Source: Microcaldota archaeon
Lineage (GTDB): Archaea > Micrarchaeota > Micrarchaeia > Micrarchaeales > CABMGC01
Direction of reading: 5' to 3'
Assembly: GCA_021785375.1 (NCBI GenBank)
Contig: JAJYFQ010000057.1
Coordinates: 1-5,675, forward strand
DNA: 5,675 nucleotides
The notes beneath the pieces were generated by a model. That model ran no database searches. It was not told the DNA's origin and was given only the letters and a program-made list of their open reading frames with translations. Position 1 is the first letter of the stretch. The number at the start of each line of letters is the position of its first letter. Position numbers and translations under genes: made by a program. Positions 1 through 4,754 of the stretch are shown piece by piece.

Positions 1-477
1 GAGGCTTTTGCCGTAGCAGACGACATACTCGCAAAGGCGATAGGCGGTCTTGTCTGGACTATAACGCAGCCGAGCCTGATAAACATCGACTTCGCTGACG
101 TCCGCTCGATAATGGGAAGCGGAGACGTAGGATTCATCTCCGTAGGAACAGGAAAGGGCAACGAGAAGGTGCAGGGCGCGGCCGAGGCAGTGTTGAAGAA
201 CAAGCTGCTCGACGTGGACTTCGAGAACGCGAAGGGCGCACTCATCCACATATCCGGAGCGTCAGACCTCACACTCGGCGACGCGATCAAGGCCGGAGAA
301 GTGATAACGGAGCGCATGGACCCTAAGGCGAACGTGAAGTGGGGAGCCAGAATCATCCCGGGATACGAAGGACAGATAGAGATAGTGGCCATAGTCACGG
401 GAGTCAAGGGATCCAGCATCGTCGGCAAGTTCGAGGAGCCTAAGGAGAGCACCTACAGCGGGCTTGAAGCGATATAA
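1..477 (+). CDS. ftsZ: Cell division GTPase FtsZ, C-terminal part (5'-truncated by window edge)
   Basis: The frame is open from base 1 to the TAA at 475-477, giving 158 residues with no start in the window. It aligns without gaps from about residue 181 of the second FtsZ downstream, so roughly 180 N-terminal residues, including the GGGTGTG nucleotide loop, lie upstream. The visible part holds the T7 loop NIDFAD (about residues 28-33), which in FtsZ completes GTP hydrolysis on the neighbouring subunit, and then the C-terminal tubulin-like domain ending near VTGVKG. A short tail of about 21 residues ends in SGLEAI; such tails usually carry the SepF/partner-binding peptide. By hand count it shares about 60 of 137 aligned residues with the second FtsZ, so the two look like an old paralog pair (archaeal FtsZ1/FtsZ2 type). 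Which is FtsZ1 and which FtsZ2 cannot be decided here. An internal Met at 112 is not the real start, because conserved FtsZ sequence continues upstream of it. Confidence 0.96.
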   Translation, partial: EAFAVADDILAKAIGGLVWTITQPSLINIDFADVRSIMGSGDVGFISVGTGKGNEKVQGAAEAVLKNKLLDVDFENAKGALIHISGASDLTLGDAIKAGEVITERMDPKANVKWGARIIPGYEGQIEIVAIVTGVKGSSIVGKFEEPKESTYSGLEAI

Positions 478-501
478 GTTAGGATTAACAAGATTGTTTT
501 T

Positions 502-530
502 GGCGGCTCTCTTTTTTTGCCGCCCTTTTA
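502..530 (+). terminator. Hairpin plus U-tract, probable terminator of upstream ftsZ
   Basis: GGCGGC (502-507) pairs perfectly with GCCGCC (519-524), and a second short T-run (CTTTTA) follows at 525-530. The 11-base loop itself contains seven consecutive Ts (512-518). Archaeal RNA polymerase terminates mainly on U-tracts, so the loop tract alone could act. The element starts 24 bases after the first ftsZ stop and ends about 20 bases before the second ftsZ, so it may terminate only partly and let some transcripts read through. I see no well-placed TATA box for the second gene in this gap. Confidence 0.6.
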
Positions 531-550
531 TGTTTAACCGGTGACCAAAA

Positions 551-1576
551 ATGGGAGAGAACCAACAGTTTGATTACGATGCCTTCTCGCCGAAGATTGC
601 GGTGGTGGGCGTTGGTGGGCAGGGGAGCAACCTAGTGAACAGGCTTTTCTCGCACAACATAAAGAGTGCGACGACGATAGCGGTAAACACGGACATAGGA
701 CATCTGAACATGATAAAGGCCCACAAGAAGATACTCATAGGAAAGGAGATAACGCAGGGGCTCGGAGCCGGAGGGTTCCCGGAGGTCGCCGCGAAGTGCG
801 CTGACATGTCGAGAAGGGAGCTCGAGGCTGCGCTCGAGGGATACAACCTCGTCTTCGTTGCCGCGGGAATGGGCGGAGGAACTGGGACAGGGGCCGCGCC
901 TACAGTCGCGAACGTAGCGAGGGAGCTTGGCGCAACGGTCATCGCCACGGTCACGTTCCCTTTTGCACTTGAGAGATCCAGGAAACTCAAGGCTGAGTGG
1001 GGACTGGAGCACCTGCAGAAGCAGGCAGACAGCACCATAGTCATAGAGAACGATCAGCTCCTGTCGTACGTGCCGAACCTGCCTATAGAGAGGGCATTCG
1101 AGCTTGTTGACAATATAACGGGGAACGCGGTGAAGGGCATAGCCGACACGATAACGCTCCCGAGCCTCATCAACCTCGATTTCGCCGACCTCCGGAACGT
1201 GGTCAAGGATACCGGCACGGCGGTCATAAGCCTTGGAATGGGAAGCGGGCACGACCGAGTGGAGCAGGCAATAAAGTCGACAAGGACGCACCCTCTTCTC
1301 AACGTCGATTACGAGGGAGCGAAGGGCGGCCTGATACACGTGGTAGGAGGATCCAATCTCACGATAAGCGATGCTACAAGGATAGGAGAGGGAGTGACAG
1401 ACCTGCTTGCACCCGACGCGAACGTAATATTCGGAGCAAGAATGGCGCCGGAGATGGGAGACCAGATAAGGGTCATGTCAGTCATAACCGGAGTAAAGGC
1501 CAAGTTCGGAGTGAAGAGGGAGGAGCGTCAGACCGCGTCAGCGATGGCGATCGAGTCGATGGACAGGCTCTACTGA
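551..1576 (+). CDS. ftsZ: Cell division GTPase FtsZ (second, complete paralog)
   Basis: This 341-residue tubulin-family GTPase polymerises at midcell to form the division ring. In order it shows the N-terminal nucleotide-binding GVGGQGSN (20-27), NTD (46-48), the FtsZ/tubulin signature GGGTGTG (108-114), the IVIENDQLL segment (163-171) where many FtsZ proteins have a Lys/Arg instead of Gln, YVPNLPIERAF (173-183), and an intact T7 loop NLDFAD (208-213). The C-terminal domain ends near TGVKA (313-317), followed by a short charged tail ending in MDRLY. Length is normal for archaeal FtsZ without long extensions. The ATG at 551 is chosen because GGTGA (540-544), complementary to the archaeal 16S 3' end, lies 6 bases upstream and the protein starts just before the conserved core. 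The gene follows the first ftsZ by 73 bases, with a terminator-like hairpin between them. Both catalytic halves are present, so it should be active. Confidence 0.97.
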   Translation: MGENQQFDYDAFSPKIAVVGVGGQGSNLVNRLFSHNIKSATTIAVNTDIGHLNMIKAHKKILIGKEITQGLGAGGFPEVAAKCADMSRRELEAALEGYNLVFVAAGMGGGTGTGAAPTVANVARELGATVIATVTFPFALERSRKLKAEWGLEHLQKQADSTIVIENDQLLSYVPNLPIERAFELVDNITGNAVKGIADTITLPSLINLDFADLRNVVKDTGTAVISLGMGSGHDRVEQAIKSTRTHPLLNVDYEGAKGGLIHVVGGSNLTISDATRIGEGVTDLLAPDANVIFGARMAPEMGDQIRVMSVITGVKAKFGVKREERQTASAMAIESMDRLY

Positions 1577-1649
1577 GGGCCTGCCTTTAAGCTCTCCCAG
1601 ACTTGCGAATAGGGTATAGAGCCGGTGAGGCCGGAGAAGCCTGCACAGC

Positions 1650-1680
1650 TTTATATTTATTTCCATTCATAGTATTGTGA
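1650..1680 (+). promoter_or_regulatory. Archaeal promoter of the aIF5A operon
   Basis: TTTATATTTA at 1650-1659 is a good archaeal TATA box in an otherwise GC-rich region. Counting about 26 bases from its centre puts the transcription start near G1679/A1680, giving a leader of about 29 bases that contains the SD GGAGG (1699-1703). The rest of the 132-base gap after ftsZ shows no clear T-rich terminator. Confidence 0.65.
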
Positions 1681-1708
1681 AGTTTATCTCTAATTTACGG
1701 AGGATCAG

Positions 1709-2113
1709 ATGCCAGAAGACATAATGTACGCGTCGATGAAGGACATAAAGCCAGGGAGGTTCCTTCTGATCGATGGAATTCCGTGCAGGGTGGTGGACCT
1801 TGAGTTCTCATCTCCCGGAAAGCACGGTGCGGCTAAGGTGAGAGTCACTGCGATAGGCGTCTTCGACGGGCAGAAGAGGACGATGCTCGCGCCGAGCCAC
1901 GCCGACGTGGAGGTTCCGATCATAAACAAGAAGAAGGCCCAGGTCGTATCGGTGACGGACACGAGCGCGCAGCTCATGGACCTCGAGTCGTACGAGACCT
2001 TCGAGGTGCCGATCCCTGAGGAGATGAGGAACTCGGTGAAGGCAGGAGCCGAGGTTGAGATACTTGAGAGCATGGGCAAGAAGGCCATTGCAAGGGTAAC
2101 CGGAGGAGTTTGA
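1709..2113 (+). CDS. Translation factor aIF5A (hypusine-containing elongation factor)
   Basis: This 134-residue protein is the archaeal IF5A (EF-P homolog), which binds near the ribosomal E/P site and relieves stalling at difficult peptide bonds. The N-terminal SH3-like domain (about 1-70) carries the modification loop SSPGKHGAAK. K38 in PGKHG aligns with human eIF5A K50, the lysine converted to deoxyhypusine/hypusine. FDGQKR (52-57) follows, and the C-terminal half (about 72-134) is the OB-fold domain. Length matches the family. The ATG at 1709 has GGAGG (1699-1703) 5 bases upstream; Met6 and Met10 are possible but lack a comparable SD. It is the first gene of a run that continues with ribosomal proteins, and its TGA overlaps the ATG of S24e by one base (TGATG), suggesting translational coupling. 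Confidence 0.96.
   Translation: MPEDIMYASMKDIKPGRFLLIDGIPCRVVDLEFSSPGKHGAAKVRVTAIGVFDGQKRTMLAPSHADVEVPIINKKKAQVVSVTDTSAQLMDLESYETFEVPIPEEMRNSVKAGAEVEILESMGKKAIARVTGGV
2102..2108 (+). promoter_or_regulatory. Shine-Dalgarno site fixing the S24e start
   Basis: GGAGGAG, inside the last codons of aIF5A, lies 4 bases before the ATG at 2113 and close to ideal spacing. It favours ATG 2113 over the in-frame TTG at 2110, which would add only one Met. Confidence 0.7.
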
Positions 2114-2439
2114 TGGAGATAAGCATACTTGACGACAGCGAGAACAAGCTATTCGAGAGGCGCGAGCTCAGGATAAAGGCCACGTATGAGGGCAAGACGC
2201 CGAGCAGGGACGAGATAAAGGAGGGGGTCTGCAAGAAGCTCAATCTCAGTCCGGACACGTTCGAGATAATAAGGATAGACCAGGGATACGGCATGAGGGA
2301 GAGTGAGATAGTCGCGCACTCGTACAGGAGCAAGGAGTCGATGGAGAGATTCGCGAGGAAGGCTAAGTCCAAGGGCGGCGCTCCCGCGCCTGCCGCAGCG
2401 GCAAAGCCCGCAGAGGCCAAGGCCGGAGAGAAGAAGTGA
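2113..2439 (+). CDS. rps24e: 30S ribosomal protein S24e
   Basis: This 108-residue protein is the archaeal/eukaryotic small-subunit protein eS24, absent from bacteria. The opening MEISILDDSENKLFERRE matches the family pattern of a beta-strand followed by N-x-L-x-x-R-R-E, then TPSRDEIKE, a central FEIIRIDQGYG, and a final Y-R-S-K-E segment equivalent to the Y-D-S family segment. The last 20 or so residues are a low-complexity Ala/Pro/Lys/Glu tail beyond the folded domain, probably a flexible, basic rRNA-contacting extension. The start at ATG 2113 overlaps the aIF5A stop and has a strong SD. S24e followed directly by S27ae is a widely conserved archaeal order, which supports both assignments. 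Confidence 0.94.
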   Translation: MEISILDDSENKLFERRELRIKATYEGKTPSRDEIKEGVCKKLNLSPDTFEIIRIDQGYGMRESEIVAHSYRSKESMERFARKAKSKGGAPAPAAAAKPAEAKAGEKK

Positions 2440-2445
2440 TGATTT

Positions 2446-2604
2446 ATGGCCGAGAAAGCTGCTGCACCTGCAAAGAAGAAGTCGATAAAGGCATACAAGC
2501 CTGCCGCGAAGTTCTGCTCAAAGTGCGGATCCAGGATGGCAGACCACAAGAACAGGTACGCCTGCGGCAAGTGCGGATACACGGAGCTGAAGCAGGGCAA
2601 ATGA
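2446..2604 (+). CDS. rps27ae: 30S ribosomal protein S27ae (52-aa zinc-ribbon protein)
   Basis: This very short gene is read ATG 2446 to TGA 2602-2604. The protein has two zinc knuckles, C24-S-K-C27 and C40-G-K-C43, giving a Cys4 zinc ribbon. The family's closing pattern is present: M-A-D-H-K-N-R then C-G-K-C-G-Y-T-E. This is eS31/S27ae, a small-subunit protein near the head/beak; in eukaryotes its counterpart is made as a ubiquitin fusion, and no ubiquitin is present here. The first 20 residues are Ala/Lys/Pro-rich, resembling the tail of S24e. The gene starts 6 bases after the S24e stop; GTGA (2436-2439) overlapping that stop is a plausible SD. The different-frame ORF over the same bases lacks any family features and is a shadow. 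Confidence 0.94.
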   Translation: MAEKAAAPAKKKSIKAYKPAAKFCSKCGSRMADHKNRYACGKCGYTELKQGK

Positions 2605-2614
2605 TGGCGAGGCC

Positions 2615-3307
2615 TTGAGAGCCAGAGTCGCAAGCAAGGAGCCGGGGAACGACAGAATAAGAGCCGTCATCGCCTTTCTTGTAATATTCATATTCCTGAA
2701 TGTGCTCTTCGCCTGGCTGACCGGACTGCTCTACAATCTAGGATATCTGGGCAGCGATGCCTACAACGCCGAACTCGACGCCCTCCTCTCGATGTCCTTC
2801 TCCATTTCCGTCTTCTACTACCTCTTCCTCTACAGGAGGGAGACGCCGGGCAGGATCGTGTCCGGGCTCGGGCTTGGCAGGAGCGTGATCACACCAAAGA
2901 GGCTCGCCGTAGGGCTTCTCCTCTTTGCCATAGTGGCGGTAATGGAGGCAATGATGACCGCATTCAGCGGCGCCACTGGAGTCCGGATAAGCAGCGGAGC
3001 GGCAACTGCACTCGCGTCCCTGCCCTTCTGGTTCTACATCTTCTCGGCAATAATCGCACCGATAAACGAGGAGATCCTCTTCAGGGGATTCCTGGTTCCC
3101 AGGATCGGGATTGTTGCGAGCTCGGTGCTCTTCGCCATAGGACACATAGGCTACAACTCGACCTTCGGGGTCGAGGTGATCGGCGCCTTCGCATTCGGTC
3201 TTCTCAGCGGTTATGTGTACAAGAGGACCGGGTCGCTCTATCCCTCGATCATCGCGCACATCCTTGTCAATGCGAGCACCCTGATCCTCACCTTCGTGAT
3301 CCTATGA
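2615..3307 (+). CDS. CPBP-family (CAAX protease/Rce1-like) intramembrane protease-like protein
   Basis: This 230-residue, very hydrophobic protein has about six to seven membrane segments (approximately 17-40, 57-73, 97-117, 137-151, 165-180, 187-203, 212-229). All three CPBP/Rce1 motifs are visible: EEILFRG (E152, E153, R157), F173-x3-H177, and H215-x3-N219. In Rce1 these Glu and His residues form the metal-independent glutamate active site that cleaves prenylated CAAX proteins. Most prokaryotic members have unknown substrates, so an active membrane protease is likely but its target is not. The start is uncertain. TTG 2615 is the only early start codon in frame and has only a poor SD, while an ATG at 2604 in another frame overlaps the S27ae stop but ends after four codons. 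The 3' end overlaps the next gene by ATGA. Confidence 0.88.
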   Translation: MRARVASKEPGNDRIRAVIAFLVIFIFLNVLFAWLTGLLYNLGYLGSDAYNAELDALLSMSFSISVFYYLFLYRRETPGRIVSGLGLGRSVITPKRLAVGLLLFAIVAVMEAMMTAFSGATGVRISSGAATALASLPFWFYIFSAIIAPINEEILFRGFLVPRIGIVASSVLFAIGHIGYNSTFGVEVIGAFAFGLLSGYVYKRTGSLYPSIIAHILVNASTLILTFVIL

Positions 3308-3999
3308 AGCTCAAGGTCATAGTGGTTGAGCCGAGATACCAGATCAACCTCGGCTACATCGCCAGGATATCGAAGAACTTCGGGATCGAGAGGCTCCACT
3401 TTGTCAACCCGCGCACGCGGCTGAGGGGAAGCAATGCCGTCATGTACTCGAAGCACGCGCGCGACCTACTCACCGGGGCAAGAGTGTACAGCACTTTCGA
3501 TAATGCGGTAAAGGACTGCAGCGTAGTCGTTGGAACCACCGGGGTCGCGGAGAAGGCTAGGAGGGGGTTCAGGAGGCTCTATAGCCTTGAGGAGGGGGCC
3601 AGGAAGATAAAGGGCATGAGGCTCGGGAAGGAGAGCGTGATTGGCCTTGCCATAGGAAGGGAGGGCACGGGGCTCAGCGTCGACGAACTGGAGAGATGCG
3701 ACATGGTGCTGCACATAGCCGCCAGCCCGGATTACCCGGTCCTAAACATCTCACACGCGCTCGCAATACTTCTTTACGCGCTCAGGCCCGGCGACTTGGC
3801 TGGCACAGGGGATGCGATACAAAGGGAGAGGCCGAACAGGAAGGAGCTGGAGTTCTTCTTCTCCATGCTCGAATCTAACCTGAGGAAGAAGAGAAACATA
3901 AGGAATAGGAAGGCGGTAATGAATGTCTTCAGGAGGGTTGTCACAGAAGCTCAGCCGAGCAGGCAGGAGCTGCACGCCCTTATCACCGCACTTAAGTAA
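3304..3999 (+). CDS. trmJ: TrmJ-like RNA 2'-O-methyltransferase (SPOUT/TrmH superfamily)
   Basis: This 231-residue SPOUT enzyme transfers a methyl group from S-adenosylmethionine to a ribose 2'-OH. Motif 1 is N15-x-G-x3-A-R21 followed by SKNFGIERL. Motif 2 is LAIGREGTGLSVDEL (115-129). Motif 3 is LNISHALAILLYAL (147-160), the family's L-N-hydrophobic-S motif. Motifs 2 and 3 form the trefoil knot that binds SAM. A helical, basic C-terminal region (about 180-231) follows, as in TrmJ, whose archaeal and bacterial members make Nm32 in tRNA. Length fits TrmJ. Another TrmH group-1 enzyme acting on a different RNA cannot be excluded. The ATG overlaps the CPBP stop (ATGA), and GTGATC (3296-3301) just upstream complements the 16S tail, so the gene is probably translationally coupled. 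It ends the operon, facing sepF. Confidence 0.9.
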   Translation: MKLKVIVVEPRYQINLGYIARISKNFGIERLHFVNPRTRLRGSNAVMYSKHARDLLTGARVYSTFDNAVKDCSVVVGTTGVAEKARRGFRRLYSLEEGARKIKGMRLGKESVIGLAIGREGTGLSVDELERCDMVLHIAASPDYPVLNISHALAILLYALRPGDLAGTGDAIQRERPNRKELEFFFSMLESNLRKKRNIRNRKAVMNVFRRVVTEAQPSRQELHALITALK

Positions 4000-4035
4000 A
4001 AAGTAAAAGGGCTTACTTTCCGCCCTTCTTTCTCT
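4000..4035. terminator. Probable bidirectional terminator between trmJ and sepF
   Basis: Two perfect but mutually exclusive stems overlap here: AAAGTAA (4000-4006) with TTACTTT (4013-4019), and AAGGGC (4007-4012) with GCCCTT (4022-4027). The GC-containing stem is followed by CTTTCTCTTTA on the plus strand and by a T-rich run (TTACTTTTTA) on the minus strand. It could therefore end trmJ transcripts and sepF transcripts alike. The plus-side stem lies inside the last codons of sepF. Confidence 0.6.
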
Positions 4036-4384
4036 TTACGATCTTTACCTTCGCAGGGGTTATGAGCACTCTGTTGGCATCGATCTGGCCTATGTCCCCG
4101 TTTATCTTGTCAACGTACCTCTTCAGCTCTGAGATTATGTTGTTCCTTGTCGTAGGCCTCTTGTTCAGCTCGCCTATGTCGAGAAGTATGATGTTCTTTC
4201 TCGCCAACTCCTCCTCTATGGGCTTCACGTCGTCCTCGCTTACGCAGGATACCGGCTTTATGTACATGTCCGCAGGTTCGTGAAGAAGGTCAACATCCTC
4301 CATCTCTACCGAGTTCATGTAGTCCTCTACGTTTATCTCCTTTGCCGATCCAAGAGCCTGTCCCAGTTTGTCAAATACTCCCAT
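4013..4384 (-). CDS. sepF: Archaeal cell division protein SepF (FtsZ membrane anchor)
   Basis: This 123-residue protein has the layout of archaeal SepF. An N-terminal amphipathic stretch, MGVFDKLGQALG (1-12), suits membrane attachment. An acidic linker follows, and then from about residue 39 the globular SepF domain (MYIKPVSC, DDVKPIEEEL, NIILLDIGELNKR, NNIISELKRYVDKINGDIGQI, RVLITPAKVKIV). A Lys/Gly tail (KRKKGGK) closes it. In archaea SepF binds the FtsZ C-terminal tail and tethers the ring to the membrane, standing in for FtsA/ZipA. The start at ATG 4384 is preferred over an in-frame TTG at 4396. A GGTGAT SD sits 4 bases before the ATG and overlaps the TTG extension, and the membrane helix then begins at Met1. 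The gene has its own promoter and faces trmJ convergently. Two ftsZ genes lie 2.4 kb away on the other strand. Confidence 0.93.
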   Translation of the reverse strand: MGVFDKLGQALGSAKEINVEDYMNSVEMEDVDLLHEPADMYIKPVSCVSEDDVKPIEEELARKNIILLDIGELNKRPTTRNNIISELKRYVDKINGDIGQIDANRVLITPAKVKIVKRKKGGK

Positions 4385-4388
4385 TTGT

Positions 4389-4394
4389 ATCACC
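4389..4394 (-). promoter_or_regulatory. Shine-Dalgarno site deciding the sepF start
   Basis: GGTGAT on the minus strand is an exact complement of the archaeal 16S 3' tail, 4 bases before ATG 4384. It would be coding if translation began at TTG 4396, which argues against that longer form. Confidence 0.75.
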
Positions 4395-4410
4395 AATCGC
4401 CTTATTGTTC

Positions 4411-4449
4411 TCGAAAGTACTAAGACACTTGCTTTTATAATACTTTCTC
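4411..4449 (-). promoter_or_regulatory. sepF promoter (TATA box with purine-rich BRE)
   Basis: On the minus strand TTATAAAA occupies 4440-4433, preceded by the purine-rich GAGAAAGTA, a reasonable BRE. About 26 bases downstream the transcription start would fall near 4411, giving a leader of about 27 bases with the GGTGAT SD. The same AT block reads TTTTATAATA on the plus strand, so it could also fire in the other direction, with a start near 4463. Confidence 0.65.
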
Positions 4450-4485
4450 TCCTCGGAATTTAGGAGAAGTGCAGAGATCTGCACT
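4448..4485. repeat. Two abutting inverted repeats upstream of sepF
   Basis: TCTCCT (4448-4453) pairs with AGGAGA (4462-4467) across an 8-base spacer. Immediately next, AGTGCAG (4468-4474) pairs with CTGCACT (4479-4485) across AGAT. Both are perfect and share no bases. They begin about 8 bases upstream of the sepF TATA box, where a dimeric regulator could bind. In a plus-strand transcript starting near 4463 only the second would form whole. Confidence 0.5.
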
Positions 4486-4509
4486 CGGCAAGAGCCAGAG
4501 AGTGGAAGT

Positions 4510-4665
4510 ATGCCACGGTATTTTGCGCCGTTTTTCGGAAGCATGAGCCGCATGCATGCCCAGGCACAGCGCGAAACATATTCGGACTTTAACGCAAGAG
4601 TATTAAACCTGATTATGGATATAGTGTCGGAGGTAAGTTACGGCAGGCAATCGTGGAGCGGCTAA
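4510..4665 (+). CDS. Doubtful small ORF (51 aa), unrecognised
   Basis: The frame runs ATG 4510 to TAA 4663-4665. The product begins MPRYFAPFFGSM, has an Arg/Gln-rich middle, and a possibly amphipathic segment (about 28-42, FNARVLNLIMDIVSE). I recognise no family. For it: a TATA-like block at 4433-4442 could give a plus-strand start near 4463, and GGAAG lies just upstream of the ATG. Against it: the SD is weak, codon third positions are less GC-rich than in the operon genes, and 51 codons can arise by chance. It may be a chance ORF in regulatory DNA. Confidence 0.2.
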   Translation: MPRYFAPFFGSMSRMHAQAQRETYSDFNARVLNLIMDIVSEVSYGRQSWSG

Positions 4666-4691
4666 GCACATCAGAACGTAGAACCGCAATG

Positions 4692-4735
4692 CTGACCTGC
4701 TTCCTGGCAGTCAGTGGATAAGGCACGTATGCCTT
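4692..4735 (+). promoter_or_regulatory. Two tandem hairpins just upstream of the surface-protein start
   Basis: The first stem pairs CTGA (4692-4695) with TCAG (4711-4714) and CTGC (4697-4700) with GCAG (4707-4710), leaving C4696 bulged and a TTCCTG loop. The second is a perfect 6-bp stem, AAGGCA (4720-4725) with TGCCTT (4730-4735), and a CGTA loop. No T-run follows. TGCCTT could instead pair with AAGGTG (4739-4744) using G-U pairs, which would cover GGTG near the ATG at 4755. Confidence 0.35.
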
Positions 4736-4754
4736 GAAAAGGTGCTAGAGGTAA

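Larger units (their letters stand above)
4385..4754. other. 370-base intergenic region between divergent sepF and surface-protein gene
   Basis: No confident gene is seen here. It holds the sepF promoter, two abutting inverted repeats (4448-4467 and 4468-4485), a doubtful 51-codon plus-strand ORF (4510-4665), a weak stem followed by five Ts (ACGG 4515-4518, CCGT, T-run to 4535), and two hairpins before the surface-protein start. I searched both strands for a tRNA T-arm (GTTCRANNC-like) and found none, and I saw no box C/D motifs or direct repeats. No strong TATA box at standard spacing precedes 4755; TATTAAA at 4601-4607 is a weak candidate that would give a leader of about 125 bases. Confidence 0.6.

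Noticed and set aside
525..537. TATA-like CTTTTATGTTTAA before the second ftsZ
   Set aside because: A start 26 bases downstream would fall inside the coding sequence, after the ATG, and would discard the well-placed GGTGA SD.
574..1503. Several long minus-strand ORFs opposite the second ftsZ
   Set aside because: They lie antisense to a fully conserved FtsZ, give Arg/Cys/Ser-rich products with no motif, and arise from the GC-biased codon use of the plus-strand gene.
2436..2618. 60-residue plus-strand ORF over the S27ae gene
   Set aside because: It is in a different frame from the clear Cys4 zinc-ribbon product and matches nothing; only its last four codons coincide with the MARP mini-ORF discussed above.
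1705..2633. Minus-strand ORFs of 127 and 219 residues opposite aIF5A, S24e and S27ae
   Set aside because: They are antisense shadows of confidently assigned genes. The hydrophobic Ser/Leu/Phe runs are the reverse reading of Lys/Glu-rich codons.
2738..3975. Other-frame and antisense ORFs over the CPBP and trmJ genes
   Set aside because: They overlap genes carrying intact family motifs, and show no motifs or start signals of their own.
4385..4396. N-terminal extension of SepF from TTG 4396 (adds M-V-I-Q)
   Set aside because: It would turn the GGTGAT SD into coding sequence and place residues before the membrane-targeting helix; the ATG at 4384 explains both better.
4371..4553. 60-residue minus-strand ORF upstream of sepF
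   Set aside because: It runs across the sepF promoter and inverted repeats and into the sepF start in another frame, with no recognisable content.
4560..4754. Possible tRNA in the intergenic region, prompted by the hairpins
   Set aside because: No T-arm consensus is found on either strand and the stems do not form a cloverleaf.
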